55,477 nt of DNA from Syntrophaceae bacterium UBA5744 (GCA_002419215.1 DIFQ01000108.1:1-55477), one strand, 5' to 3'; counted from the first letter of the stretch, positions 32,945-41,169 are shown. Program-made: numbers and translations. Notes: generated from the letters alone by a model not told the origin.

Positions 32945-33751
32945 TCAACCCAGGCGCCGGTGCAGTTCGTTTCGCAGGGCCCGTCCCTCGAGGGAGTTCA
33001 GGACGATGTCCTCGACGATCTGCTGCTCCTTCTGGTTGTGGACGACCCCTTCGAGCAGGATCTTGCTGCCGTCGTAGGACACCTTTAGGGTCGGCACGTG
33101 AATCCTGGGGTTCGTGAGGATGCGGGCCCGGATGCGGGCGGCAACGGCTCTGCCCGCGAGAAGGTCCCATGTGTCAGGGGTGATCATCTGGTCCTTCGCA
33201 CGGAGGGCGTCGACAATGATCCTGGCAATCTGCTCGTAGGGCTGGGTCGCGGCGTTGAAGACCATGTCGTAGTTCTTGAGGTCAAACCAGTCTTTTCCGT
33301 AGATGGCCTTTATGTAGCCGACCCTGGCCTTGTCCGTTCTCCTGACGATGTCCTCAGCCGCCTTCTCGCCGATCTCGCTTTTTTCCATGAGGCGGCGCAC
33401 GCGGACCTCGAAAGGCGCCGTGAGCCTGACCTTCAGAACGAAGGGAAGGTCCGTGAGGACAAAGCTCCCTCCCTGGCCGATGACGATGGCCTTGTCCCTC
33501 AGGGCATGCTCGTAGATGTACGCTTCCAGCAGGGCCACAAAGCCGCGGTATTCCCAGTCGTAGCGATCCCAGAGGGAGGGTCTTTCCTGGTCGAGGTCGC
33601 GAAAGAGCTGCTCCCAGCGACCGCCTGTGGCCTTCATGTAGGCCAGGCTCTGGTCCTTCCCGGAGCACTTGTAGCCCAGCGCTTCACCGACCTGGGTTGC
33701 CACTTCCTGCCCGCCGCTTCTGAAATCGAGTGATATTGCAAGGATAGCCAT
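32945..33751 (-). CDS. Cytidylate kinase-like protein with a C-terminal BON-like domain
   Basis: This 268-residue protein starts MAILAISLDFRSGGQEVATQVGEALGY, a modified P-loop of the cytidylate-kinase-like family (SGG in place of GxGK). VIGQGGSFVL, a VRVRRLM lid and DKARVGYIKAIYGKDWFDLKNYDMVFN are also typical. The last 90 residues (IRARILTNPRIHVPTLKVSYDGSKILLEGVVHNQKEQQIVEDI) read as a BON-like alpha-beta domain. The family is common in deltaproteobacteria and often fused to regulatory domains. A role in nucleotide metabolism is uncertain because the canonical lysine is missing. Confidence 0.75.
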   Translation of the reverse strand: MAILAISLDFRSGGQEVATQVGEALGYKCSGKDQSLAYMKATGGRWEQLFRDLDQERPSLWDRYDWEYRGFVALLEAYIYEHALRDKAIVIGQGGSFVLTDLPFVLKVRLTAPFEVRVRRLMEKSEIGEKAAEDIVRRTDKARVGYIKAIYGKDWFDLKNYDMVFNAATQPYEQIARIIVDALRAKDQMITPDTWDLLAGRAVAARIRARILTNPRIHVPTLKVSYDGSKILLEGVVHNQKEQQIVEDIVLNSLEGRALRNELHRRLG

Positions 33752-34208
33752 AGATACTCTGTCTCGTCATGGTTCAACCGGCACGTCCGAACAGGCCTCC
33801 CCGATCGCCCGCCCCGGGTAATCCGGATGAATTCCGCTGCGCAAGGAGGGGAGTTGAAAAGAGTGGTGAATGGACCCCGTCCCTCATGCCCTCCCGTCGC
33901 CGACATGCGGCAGATGACCGGGAGTTGGGCAACGCCGGCAAACACAGATGGGACGGCCTTCAGGCGTTCCCATCTTGTCACGCTGCATCATAGCGATCCC
34001 TGCTTTCTTGTCAAGAAAAAAAAGCGACTTTCCCCGATTCTAACCTGCCGGATATTCAGGAAATTTTTGCCACTGGCGGGCCTTCGGGATCCCCTTTCCA
34101 GAAGGGGGGGACCCCGGGGTTGCGGGGCGGAGGCAGGAAAAACAGGCAGCCCTTCGCACGTCACAGGCAGCAGATGGAGGAGCGGAAAGGGACTCCCTGG
34201 CAGACTTG
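33752..34208. other. Spacer containing the kinase/sirtuin promoter
   Basis: No credible gene is present in these 457 bases. The leader of the kinase-like gene would be about 225 bases long. At about 34079-34121 a GC-rich stretch (GGGATCCCC, GGGGGGACCCCGGGG) can fold and may end the AraC-type gene's transcript. Small frames on both strands lack ribosome-binding sites. Confidence 0.5.
33987..34014 (-). promoter_or_regulatory. Strong promoter for the kinase-like/Sir2 gene pair
   Basis: On the minus strand TTGACA (34014-34009), a 16-base spacer and TATGAT (33992-33987) give near-consensus boxes, pointing toward the gene starting at 33751. The long leader may carry regulation, but I see no known riboswitch. 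Confidence 0.7.
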
Positions 34209-35036
34209 TCAATCGGCTGCGGAGGCCCGTGTGTCGCTTCTGAAATACCTCCCCGGAGTCACGCCCAGCGCCTTGCGGAATACGGATACGAAAGCGCTCA
34301 GGCTGCTGTAGCCCACATCCAGCGCGATGTTGGTGACGGGCTCGCCCCGGCCCAGAAGCCTGAGGGCCTCGAGCAGCCGGAGCTGCTGGCGCCACTGATG
34401 GAAGCTCATCCCCGTCTCCGCCCGGAAGAGCCGCGAGAGGGTGCGCCCCGTTGCCCCCACATGGGCTCCCCACTCTTCGATCGTGCTGCCGTCGGCCGGG
34501 TGGCCGTTCAGCCGATCGAAAATTTTTTTCAGCCGCGGGTCCCGGGGAATCGGAAGATCCAGGGGCACGGGGCCGCTGAACTGGATGATCTCCAGGATGA
34601 GGCTCATGATGCGCTCGGCATGACTGCCCGGTTCATAGAAGCGCGACAGGGTTGTGCTGTATACGATGAGTTCACGAAGCAGGGCAGAGACGGAAACAAT
34701 GCGGCAGGAAGGCGGAAAATCCCGGACGGCGTCGGGTCTGATGTACAGCGTCCGCATCGAGAGATGCCCCGATGCCCGGATGTGGTGCTCCGTGAAGGCC
34801 GGGATCCACATGGCCCGAAGCGGCGGCAGTACCCATACTCCGCTGCCCGTCATCACGGTCATCACGCCCGTTGAGGCATAGAGGAGCTGGGCCCTGGAGT
34901 GCCAGTGCAGGGGGATCACGTGACCGTCCGGGTGGTCCAGGGCCAGTGAGATGACCGCCTGGGGAGCGCTCATGAGATGCCTCTGACGCTCCGGCGAAGA
35001 CGGGCTTGTCCGCTTTGCGACATTTTTTATCTTCAT
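34209..35036 (-). CDS. AraC-family transcriptional regulator with cupin sensor domain
   Basis: This 275-residue protein has an N-terminal cupin-like sensor (LDHPDGHVIPLHWHSRAQLLYASTGVMTV..SGVWVLPPLRAMWIPAFTEHHIRA) with metal-binding-type histidines. Two helix-turn-helix units follow at the C-terminus (TGRTLSRLFRAETGMSFHQWRQQLRLLEALRLL and VTNIALDVGYSSLSAFVSVFRKALGVTPGRYFR). It is divergent from the MFS transporter gene, 63 bases away, and very probably controls it. The same architecture regulates drug efflux genes in proteobacteria. Start chosen at 35036; an internal ATG at 34973 is possible. Confidence 0.88.
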   Translation of the reverse strand: MKIKNVAKRTSPSSPERQRHLMSAPQAVISLALDHPDGHVIPLHWHSRAQLLYASTGVMTVMTGSGVWVLPPLRAMWIPAFTEHHIRASGHLSMRTLYIRPDAVRDFPPSCRIVSVSALLRELIVYSTTLSRFYEPGSHAERIMSLILEIIQFSGPVPLDLPIPRDPRLKKIFDRLNGHPADGSTIEEWGAHVGATGRTLSRLFRAETGMSFHQWRQQLRLLEALRLLGRGEPVTNIALDVGYSSLSAFVSVFRKALGVTPGRYFRSDTRASAAD

Positions 35037-35099
35037 GGCGCAAGCAGGATAACCCGCGACCCGGGTAGAGTCAAGCGAGGAAGGAATGAAAGGGACGCC

Positions 35100-36266
35100 A
35101 TGAGAAACCGATTCGTCTGGCTCGCCGCCCTGGGCCATCTGTTCACGGACCTCAACCAGGGGGCGGTTCCCGCCCTTCTGCCCTTTTTCATCGCCGAATA
35201 TCATCTCAGCTATGCATCGGCTGCAGGTCTCGTTGCCGCCCTGAGCATCGCCTCCACCGTCATCCAGCCCCTCTTCGGGTTCTACGCAGACCGCCTGTCG
35301 AAGCCCTGGCTGATCCCGGCAGGTGTCGGGATGGCCGGTTGCGGCGTTGCCTTCTGCACCCTGTTGCCCGACTATTGGTTCGCCGTCTCGATGATCGTCC
35401 TGAGCGGGATCGGGATCGCGGCGTTTCATCCCGAGGGGGCCCGCCTCGTGCACAACCACGCAGGCGAGAAGAAGGCAACGGCCATGAGTGTTTTTGCCGT
35501 GGGGGGCCAGATGGGCATCGCCCTGGGCCCGATCATGGCGACGGTCGTCGTCTCGGCCTGGGGCCTGAGAGGCACGGCATTGCTGGCGATCCCCTTCGTC
35601 CTCATGGCGGCGTTCCTGGCCTTTCAACTGACCGGAACGGGCGGCGGGCCGGGGGCCGCGAAAACTGCCGCCGCCCAGGCAGGCGGGAAGGCAAAGGACC
35701 TCTGGGTTCCCTTCGCCATCGTCACGGGCGTCGTCATCATCCGGTCCATCATCTTCTACGGGTTGAACACCTTCATCCCGCTGTACTGGATCAACATCTA
35801 CCAGCAGTCCGCCACCGCTGCCGCAACGGCCCTGTCCATCATGTTCGGGGCGGGTGTCGCAGGGACGCTCTGGGGCGGGAGGCTGGCCGATAAGTACGGC
35901 CATCGCAAAACCGTCCTGGTCGGCTACGCGGCGCTGATCCCGCTGCTCGTCCTCTTTGTCCAGGTGAAGGATGTCCTGGTTGCCACGGCGCTTCTGGTGC
36001 CGATCGGCATCGTGCTGCTGTCGACCTACAGCCCGCTTGTCGTGATGGGACAGCGGTTCCTGCCGAACCGGGTGGGCCTCGCCTCGGGGATCACGCTGGG
36101 GGTGGCCATCTCCATCGGCGGGATCGTAGCCCCCCTCCTGGGCCATGTGGCAGACGGCCAGGGCCTGCCGGCTGCGCTCACGGTACTGGCATTTCTCACC
36201 GTACCGGCCGTTCTGCTGACCCTGATGCTCCCGAGGCCGCAGGCCGCCCGCAAAGAAGGAAGTTAG
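35100..36266 (+). CDS. MFS transporter (fosmidomycin-resistance-like)
   Basis: This 388-residue protein of the major facilitator superfamily has 12 predicted helices. It opens MRNRFVWLAALGHLFTDLNQGAVPALLPFF, like the Fsr/FosR group, and carries GFYADRLSKPWLIPAGVGMAGCG and GIGIAAFHPEGARLVH motifs of that group, with loop motif GGRLADKYGHRK in the second half. It probably exports a small hydrophobic or anionic compound under control of the divergent AraC-type regulator. The ATG at 35100 follows AAAGGGACGCC. The stop lies inside a degenerate repeat array. Confidence 0.85.
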   Translation: MRNRFVWLAALGHLFTDLNQGAVPALLPFFIAEYHLSYASAAGLVAALSIASTVIQPLFGFYADRLSKPWLIPAGVGMAGCGVAFCTLLPDYWFAVSMIVLSGIGIAAFHPEGARLVHNHAGEKKATAMSVFAVGGQMGIALGPIMATVVVSAWGLRGTALLAIPFVLMAAFLAFQLTGTGGGPGAAKTAAAQAGGKAKDLWVPFAIVTGVVIIRSIIFYGLNTFIPLYWINIYQQSATAAATALSIMFGAGVAGTLWGGRLADKYGHRKTVLVGYAALIPLLVLFVQVKDVLVATALLVPIGIVLLSTYSPLVVMGQRFLPNRVGLASGITLGVAISIGGIVAPLLGHVADGQGLPAALTVLAFLTVPAVLLTLMLPRPQAARKEGS

Positions 36267-36365
36267 GAAGATCGGAAGTTAAGAAGCTCGGAAAAGACAG
36301 GGAAATGTCTCCGGTTTTGGACGATTCAGAGCTTCCCGATTTTTCGAATTCACAACTTCCTCTCC
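36257..36365. repeat. Inverted short-word array (GAAGTTAGGAAGATCGG type)
   Basis: 36257-36302 holds near-repeats of GGAAGTTAGGAAGATCGGAA and GAAGCTCGG. After a spacer, 36327-36365 holds approximate reverse complements (GAGCTTCCCGAT, ACAACTTCCTC). The first unit overlaps the stop codon of the transporter gene. The arms can fold on each other despite imperfect units. Confidence 0.65.
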
Positions 36366-36552
36366 ACCGGTTGTCCGGCAATGGCTGTTCCGTTCCGACA
36401 AATCTGTGATCAGAATGTGGCAAAAAGGTGCCTTTCCCCTCCGGCCGCTCAAGTTTCCCGTACGCCCGCCGATCAAAATAGCAGAGCCATACCGATTGGT
36501 TAGCACGTATTTCCCTTTTTTCCGAAGGAAGGTACGATCCTTGCTAATCATG

Positions 36553-36581
36553 TTGACAAATGGAAGGCGGCGTGACAGAAT
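36553..36581 (+). promoter_or_regulatory. Sigma-70-type promoter with no nearby coding start
   Basis: TTGACA (36553-36558), a 17-base spacer and CAGAAT (36576-36581). The next convincing start codon is 460 bases downstream. Confidence 0.55.
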
Positions 36582-36881
36582 ATTGCGTCGAAAACAATCT
36601 GGAAGCACTCCCTGCGGCGCGGGCCTCATGACATTCGCAAAAGGCCAAGTCCCTTCCGGGCCATGCCCGCCGACGACAGACATCGCAGGGACGAAAACCC
36701 TTCCGGTTTCGCGAGGTGTACCATGGTGAATCGAAACGTTCTTTTCGTCCTTCGGGACCACTCATAGGGAGTCATGACGGGCCGGGGGGGTTCAGCCCCG
36801 GCGGATCGAACCATTCAGCACGCATCCCCGGATGCCTTGCATGAAGGAACGATAGACCGACTCCAGGACCTATGCCGCCCT

Positions 36882-36907
36882 GCCGATCACACCGGTGATC
36901 ATCGGCC
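36882..36907 (+). other. Stem-loop in the long leader
   Basis: GCCGATCAC and GTGATCATCGGC pair around ACCG with a two-base bulge. No T run follows. It may be a regulatory element of the downstream gene or part of a non-coding RNA. Confidence 0.4.
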
Positions 36908-37041
36908 GAGAGACGTTCCTTCCCGCTGAAACCGTCAGCACCCTTCAAAGAGACACTTCTCGAAAGAAGAGACCAAGGTATTCGTGGTCAGAAGCCCTGC
37001 GGCTTGTGCGTGCTGTAAAGCTGCATTCGGAGGCTTCTACG

Positions 37042-37458
37042 ATGAAACTGAAAGAAACATTGAAACGATTGTTCGACCGGCTGGCGCATCCCACGCTGCG
37101 GGAAAGCGAAATCATCAAGACCCTCTCGGGTCTCCCGGGCGTGCGGCCCTTCCTGTACGAGTTCAAACTGGGCCCCCTCTTCCTGATCTCGGCGTGGCTG
37201 CTCCTCTTCCATGCCAATTACACCGGTGCGGCCGAAGACTGGATCCTGTACTTCTTCGGGGGCTTTGCCGTGGTGGGGGTCCTGTCGGTGCACAAGGCCG
37301 TCATGCGTTTCCTCTACCGGATCGCCCAGTTCGACAAGCCCGTGGAGGGCCAGGACCGGACCATCATGATCACCGCGGAAACGGTGACGCTGCTGGGCTT
37401 CCTGATGGCGGCCATGATCTTCCTGAACGAGTTCCAGTCGACGGGATTCGGGATGTAA
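37042..37458 (+). CDS. Small membrane protein of unknown function
   Basis: This 138-residue protein has three predicted transmembrane segments (FLISAWLLLFHANYTGAA, WILYFFGGFAVVGVLSVHKAV, ITAETVTLLGFLMAAMIFLNEF) and a basic N-terminus (MKLKETLKRLFDRLAHPTLRESEIIKTLSGLPGVRPFL). I do not recognise the family. GGAGG lies nine bases before the ATG at 37042, which fixes the start; the frame itself extends upstream to 36895 without a site. It is transcribed alone, apparently behind an unusually long leader, and followed by a strong hairpin. Confidence 0.65.
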   Translation: MKLKETLKRLFDRLAHPTLRESEIIKTLSGLPGVRPFLYEFKLGPLFLISAWLLLFHANYTGAAEDWILYFFGGFAVVGVLSVHKAVMRFLYRIAQFDKPVEGQDRTIMITAETVTLLGFLMAAMIFLNEFQSTGFGM

Positions 37459-37832
37459 GATTTCTTGATTCGGCTAATCTGATACTGCGGTTTCGGCCGG
37501 GCGAAGCGACACGTTTTGTGCCTTCGCCCGGCCTGTCCATCATTTCTGCACGAAAATGTCCCCTGGAACAGGTCCCGGTCCTTCCCGGTATCCTGTCCCA
37601 ATCGTTATCGCTGCGGACCCGCCCGCGAATATTCTTTTGGTATCAGGTCCTTTCCCCATCTTCACTCCAGCACTTCCGCACTCCTGCACTCAGACACTTT
37701 TTTCACGCCGGGCGGAAGGATGCAACGATGGCGTCAAGTTCCTGGCGGAGCCTGGGCGGGTTCGCCGGCCGGCAGGTAAGGGTCACGGCGAAATCCAATG
37801 TGCACGTTCGCTCACCGGCCTTCCGCACAGCG
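37459..37832. other. Convergent spacer with hairpin and short-word array
   Basis: The gap holds the hairpin at 37495-37533 and, at 37663-37697, a CACTCCAGCACTTCCGCACT-like degenerate array. No coding frame here has a start signal. Confidence 0.5.
37495..37533 (+). terminator. Strong hairpin after the small membrane protein gene
   Basis: GGCCGGGCGAAG and CTTCGCCCGGCC pair perfectly over 12 bases around a 15-base loop that can itself pair (CACGTTTTGTG). The T tail is absent, but position and strength suggest a terminator, possibly bidirectional. Confidence 0.65.
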
Positions 37833-38720
37833 TCACGTGTTGTTCTTGAGTCCCTGGACCGTGAGGATCGCCAGGGCTGCCAGGACCAGGACCCCTCCCC
37901 ATCCCTCCCAGAAGGACAACCTCTCGTCCAGCAAGGCGTAGGCAAAGAAAAGGCCTAGGACCGGCGTGGCCAGGGAGCCAAGCCCCGCGATCCCCGCGGG
38001 GAGAACCTTCAGGACATAGAACCACATCAGGATGGCCACGGCGCTCGTCAGCACGACGTTGTACGTCATGACCCCGGTCATCCAGGGGGTCCACCGGATC
38101 GGCTCCGAGGGAACGACAAGGGCGATGGCCACGAGGAAGACCCCCCCCAGAAGGATCTGCCACGCCGAGAGGGAAACCACGTCCACCTCCCCGCTGCGGT
38201 CCATTCGTTTCGTGACTATGGCGCTCGCCGCCCAGGCCAGTCCGCTCAGGACGGCCAGCACGCTCGGGAACAGGTCGCCCCGGTAGCTCCAGGGCTCGAG
38301 CAGCAGAACGAGCCCCGCCAGGGCGAGGGCCACGGCCAGCCACTGCAGGCCCTGCGGACGCTCACCCAGAAACGGCCAGGCCATCAGGATGAGCCAGAAC
38401 GGCATCGCATACACCAGGATGGCCATTTTCCCCGCGCCCCCCTCGACGAGGGCCCACGTGGCAAATCCCACGGAGAGCGTCGTGCAGAGAATTCCCACGA
38501 GAAGGGTCATGGGGACGTTTCGAGGACGCAGGGAACGGCCCTGCCACGCCAGGACCCCCAGAAGGATCACGCCGCCGCCCATCGTCCGGATGGCCGAAAA
38601 GTCGAAGGGGGAGGCATGCCGCATCGCCTCCTTGACGAGGACCCAGTTGTAGCCCCAGATGAGGGACATGAGGATCAGGGCCAGTATGGCGCGGGGTACG
38701 GGGTTCTGTTTTCTTTCCAC
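37833..38720 (-). CDS. EamA/DMT-family transporter
   Basis: This 295-residue protein has ten predicted helices arranged as two EamA repeats. The first begins ILALILMSLIWGYNWVLVKEAM and ends LVLLLEPW; the second begins LFPSVLAVLSGLAWAASAIVTKRM and ends GLFFAYALLDERLSFWEGWGGVLVLAALAIL. The family exports amino acids, nucleosides or other metabolites; specificity is unknown. The GTG at 38720 is preferred, with AGGAATAG upstream and a typical family length; another GTG at 38756 is in frame. No partner genes. Confidence 0.85.
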   Translation of the reverse strand: MERKQNPVPRAILALILMSLIWGYNWVLVKEAMRHASPFDFSAIRTMGGGVILLGVLAWQGRSLRPRNVPMTLLVGILCTTLSVGFATWALVEGGAGKMAILVYAMPFWLILMAWPFLGERPQGLQWLAVALALAGLVLLLEPWSYRGDLFPSVLAVLSGLAWAASAIVTKRMDRSGEVDVVSLSAWQILLGGVFLVAIALVVPSEPIRWTPWMTGVMTYNVVLTSAVAILMWFYVLKVLPAGIAGLGSLATPVLGLFFAYALLDERLSFWEGWGGVLVLAALAILTVQGLKNNT

Positions 38721-38757
38721 TTCTCTATTCCTGACAGGGGCCGGTCGGCCGTCCACA

Positions 38758-38795
38758 AGGCTGCAGGCGACAGGCTACAGGTGACAGGCTGAAAG
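38758..38795. repeat. Degenerate CAGGCTGCAGGCGACAGG word array
   Basis: Upstream of the EamA gene the spacer reads as CAGGCTRCAGGYGACAGGCT-like near-repeats of about eight bases. It belongs to the recurrent short-word spacers. Confidence 0.55.
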
Positions 38796-38853
38796 CATAC
38801 CCGTGAGGAATACGCTCGTCCTGGTCCCTTCATCCAATGCTGCTCAAAATAAA

Positions 38854-38884
38854 AAAGGAGTTCACCCTTGAGGTCAACTCCTTT
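38854..38884 (-). terminator. Terminator of the tRNA-Gln/tRNA-Glu transcript
   Basis: On the minus strand AAAGGAGTT and AACTCCTTT pair perfectly, with an inner GACC/GGTG partial match, and a run of T follows (plus-strand A run 38850-38856). It lies 13 bases after the tRNA-Glu 3' end. Confidence 0.85.
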
Positions 38885-38896
38885 CTCGTTTCATTT

Positions 38897-38971
38897 TGGT
38901 GGTCCCACAGGGAATCGAACCCTGGTTTCCGGCGTGAGAGGCCAGCGTCCTAACCGCTAGACGATGGGACC
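38897..38971 (-). tRNA. tRNA-Glu (anticodon CTC)
   Basis: The minus strand reads GGTCCCATCGTCTAGCGG for the acceptor and D-arm. The anticodon arm is CTGGC/CTCTCAC/GCCGG, so the anticodon is CTC. The T-arm is CAGGGTTCGATTCCCTG, followed by GGGACC, discriminator A and an encoded CCA (38899-38897). All four arms pair. It is 1 base downstream of tRNA-Gln and cotranscribed with it. Confidence 0.95.
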
Positions 38972-38972
38972 T

Positions 38973-39046
38973 TGGCTGGGGGACAAGGATTCGAACCTTG
39001 GTAGCAAGATCCAGAGTCTTGAGTCCTACCACTAGACGATCCCCCA
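38973..39046 (-). tRNA. tRNA-Gln (anticodon CTG)
   Basis: The minus strand begins TGGGGGATCGTCTAGTGG. The anticodon arm is CAAGA/CTCTGGA/TCTTG, giving anticodon CTG. The T-arm is CAAGGTTCGAATCCTTG, then TCCCCCA, discriminator G and an encoded CCA. The first base T pairing with A72 is usual for tRNA-Gln. Confidence 0.95.
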
Positions 39047-39072
39047 GGATCTTCTCGATCTGGAAGCATGGA

Positions 39073-39101
39073 AAATTAAACGAATCGAGATGAAAAGTCA
39101 A
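39073..39101 (-). promoter_or_regulatory. Promoter of the tRNA-Gln/tRNA-Glu pair
   Basis: On the minus strand TTGACT (39101-39096), a 17-base spacer and TAATTT (39078-39073), about 27 bases before the tRNA-Gln 5' end. Confidence 0.7.
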
Positions 39102-39460
39102 GATGAAAAAAGCCGTTGATGGTGGAAAGGGCCGGGCGGGGTCGCTCCCCGCGACCCGGCATGGGGGGTGCCGGAGCGAAACGGGCCTTGATCCTGCCGG
39201 CGCCCGTGATTATCGTAACCGCCGGGGAATCGGGCAGGGCTCCCCGCCGGGAGATCCCCCGCGCGAGGGTTCCCGTTTCGGCCGCGAGGCAGCCTCCCGG
39301 GGCCCGGGCAAAAGGCGCGTTTCACTCGGAATATGGCGGGGTTAACCACACGGCAGTGCAGCAAAAAGTACTTGACAAATCGTGTGTTTTATAATTAACA
39401 AATACTCTTTCGCGAAAGCATCTTTCGGGAAGCCGTGAATTCATTCGCAAGGGACACTCT
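39102..39460. other. Divergent spacer upstream of the yceD-rpmF-fab operon
   Basis: The first 250 bases are GC-rich with no credible gene. An AT-rich patch at 39372-39400 contains TTGACA and TATAAT, but only 12 bases apart. The actual -10 may be TTAACA (39395-39400) at 17-base spacing. This is the likely promoter region of the operon. Confidence 0.5.
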
Positions 39461-39997
39461 TTGAAGATCCAAGTATCGCTCATTCCCGAAGAGGGGCAAC
39501 AGGTTCAATACACGCTCGACGGGGACTGGTACCGGGAGTATCTGCATAAAGGCGGAGGGATCGATTTTCGCATCCAGCCGGCACGCATCGCCGCAGAGAT
39601 CCACAAGATCCTCGAGACGGTGACCGTGGACATCAGCGTGGAGACGGTCCTGGACCTCGACTGCGGGCGATGCCTCGAGCCTTTCACGCTTCCCGTGCAA
39701 AGCGGTTTCCGATACACCCTGGTCGCCGCGCGCGATGACGAGGACCGGAAGACGGAGCTGGCCGACGAGGACATCTCGTTCGGATATTACCAGGACGACC
39801 GGATCGACCTCGACGCGCTGATCTACGAACAGATCATGCTCCAGGTCCCCATCAAGCCGCTGTGCGCGGAAGCCTGCAGGGGACTGTGCGCACAATGCGG
39901 GGCAAACCTCAACGCGGCGCCCTGCGCATGCAGGCCCGGAACCGTCGACAGCCGCTTGGAGGCCCTGATGAAGTTCAAAGTTAAAAAACAAAACTGA
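39461..39997 (+). CDS. yceD: YceD-family (DUF177) protein, 23S rRNA accumulation factor
   Basis: This 178-residue protein has the family's central cysteine pattern: LDCGRCLEPFTLPV, then QVPIKPLCAEACRGLCAQCGANLN with a terminal CAC. YceD is encoded immediately before rpmF in most bacteria and is needed for large-subunit rRNA accumulation. Start is TTG at 39461 with AAGGGA upstream; no ATG is available in a suitable place. It opens the rpmF-fab operon. Confidence 0.9.
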   Translation: MKIQVSLIPEEGQQVQYTLDGDWYREYLHKGGGIDFRIQPARIAAEIHKILETVTVDISVETVLDLDCGRCLEPFTLPVQSGFRYTLVAARDDEDRKTELADEDISFGYYQDDRIDLDALIYEQIMLQVPIKPLCAEACRGLCAQCGANLNAAPCACRPGTVDSRLEALMKFKVKKQN

Positions 39998-40011
39998 GGG
40001 AGAACCCCACT

Positions 40012-40197
40012 ATGCCGAACCCAGTAAAGAGACACTCGAAATCGAGACGCGACAGCAGACGGGCCCACGACGCGATCAAGGCGCCGGCCGGCGCGGTCTG
40101 CCCCCAGTGCAACGAGCCGAAGATGCCTCACCGCGCCTGCCTGAACTGCGGCACCTACAAGGGCAGGGAAGTGGTGAACGTCGACAAGGGCGAATAA
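40012..40197 (+). CDS. rpmF: 50S ribosomal protein L32
   Basis: This 61-residue protein starts MPNPVKRHSKSRRDSRRAHDAIKAP, the universal L32 N-terminus, and has the four-Cys zinc ribbon CPQCNEPKMPHRACLNCG. This is the zinc-containing form of L32. It lies 14 bases after yceD, with GGGAGAA before the ATG. The usual next genes, plsX and fabH, are missing; fabD follows after 20 bases. Confidence 0.97.
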   Translation: MPNPVKRHSKSRRDSRRAHDAIKAPAGAVCPQCNEPKMPHRACLNCGTYKGREVVNVDKGE

Positions 40198-40217
40198 CGT
40201 CCGCGCCGGGGTAGTTT

Positions 40218-41165
40218 ATGGCCACGCTGGGTATTGTCTTTCCCGGGCAGGGCTCACAGTACGTGGGCATGGGCCGGGAGCTCTTCCAGCAGTTCGAACC
40301 CGCCAGGGCGTGCTTCGAAGAGGCGCAGGCGGTGCTCGGCTCGGACATCTCGCGGCTGTGCTTCGAGGGGCCCAGGGAGCTGCTGGATTTGACGATGAAC
40401 ACCCAGGTGGCGACCCTCACCCTGGAGATTGCCGCATGGAGGGTTCTCGCACCGGGGCTTCGCGTGCGTCCGTCGGCCATGGCGGGCCACAGCCTCGGCG
40501 AGTACGGGGCGCTCTGTGCGGCAGGCGTTTTGAGCTTTTCCGACGCCCTGCAGATTGTCCGGACCCGGGCCGCATACCAGCAGGAAGCCGTGCCTCCCGG
40601 CGTGGGGGCCAACGCGGCCATCCAGGGGCTCGACCGCGACACGGTCGAAGCGATCTGCACGGAGGTGACAGCCGGATCGGGTCTCGTGACGCCTTCGTGC
40701 TACAACGCCCAGGACCAGACCGTCGTATCGGGTTTAACGGCATCGGTGGAGACGGTCATGTCTAAGGCCCTGGCGGCCGGGGCGAAGAGGGCGGTGAGAC
40801 TTCCGCTGAGCGCGCCCTTTCACTGTGCGCTCATGGAAGGGGCGGCCCGGCGACTCGACGGCGAGATCGCCAGACTCGTCCTGCGCGATGGTGACGTCCC
40901 CGTGATCCCGAATTGCGACCCGGGATCCCTCCACTCGGCCGAAACGACGAGGGAGCTTCTCGTCAGGCAGATCTACCAGCCGGTACGCTGGCTCGAAACG
41001 ATCGAGAGGATGACCCGGATGGGGGTCGACACGGTCATCGAAGTGGGCCCCAAAAAGGTCCTTTCCATTCTGGCCCTGCGGATCAACAAGGGTCTGCGGA
41101 TTCTCAACGTGGAAAACCTCGAATCCCTGCAGAGGACCGTGGACGTCCTCTCGGGAAAGAGCTGA
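40218..41165 (+). CDS. fabD: Malonyl-CoA:ACP transacylase
   Basis: This 315-residue enzyme loads malonyl groups onto acyl carrier protein for fatty-acid synthesis. FPGQGSQYVGMG is near the N-terminus and the nucleophile Ser92 is in GHSLGEYGAL. The catalytic His is in SAPFHCALM and the substrate Gln/Asn in NCDPG. The C-terminal EVGPKKVLSIL is typical. It is followed after four bases by fabG. Confidence 0.95.
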   Translation: MATLGIVFPGQGSQYVGMGRELFQQFEPARACFEEAQAVLGSDISRLCFEGPRELLDLTMNTQVATLTLEIAAWRVLAPGLRVRPSAMAGHSLGEYGALCAAGVLSFSDALQIVRTRAAYQQEAVPPGVGANAAIQGLDRDTVEAICTEVTAGSGLVTPSCYNAQDQTVVSGLTASVETVMSKALAAGAKRAVRLPLSAPFHCALMEGAARRLDGEIARLVLRDGDVPVIPNCDPGSLHSAETTRELLVRQIYQPVRWLETIERMTRMGVDTVIEVGPKKVLSILALRINKGLRILNVENLESLQRTVDVLSGKS

Positions 41166-41169
41166 AACG

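Larger units (their letters stand above)
36366..37041. other. Long non-coding spacer with promoter and hairpin
   Basis: About 675 bases without a credible gene. A near-consensus promoter at 36553-36581 points rightward and a strong hairpin lies at 36882-36907. The intervening 300 bases contain GC-rich foldable segments. It may be a long leader of the membrane protein gene at 37042 or a non-coding RNA; nothing matches an RNA family I know. Confidence 0.4.

Noticed and set aside
35037..36146. N-terminal extension of the AraC-type regulator across the MFS gene
   Set aside because: The extra 370 residues are antisense to the transporter and low-complexity. The regulator has its own start at 35036.
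39103..39345. 80-codon frame between tRNA-Gln and yceD
   Set aside because: Begins at the tRNA promoter, Gly/Arg-rich without domain features, and lacks a ribosome-binding site.
39372..39395. TTGACA and TATAAT as a matched promoter pair
   Set aside because: The two boxes are only 12 bases apart, too close for one sigma-70 promoter, so I list the region only as a probable promoter area.
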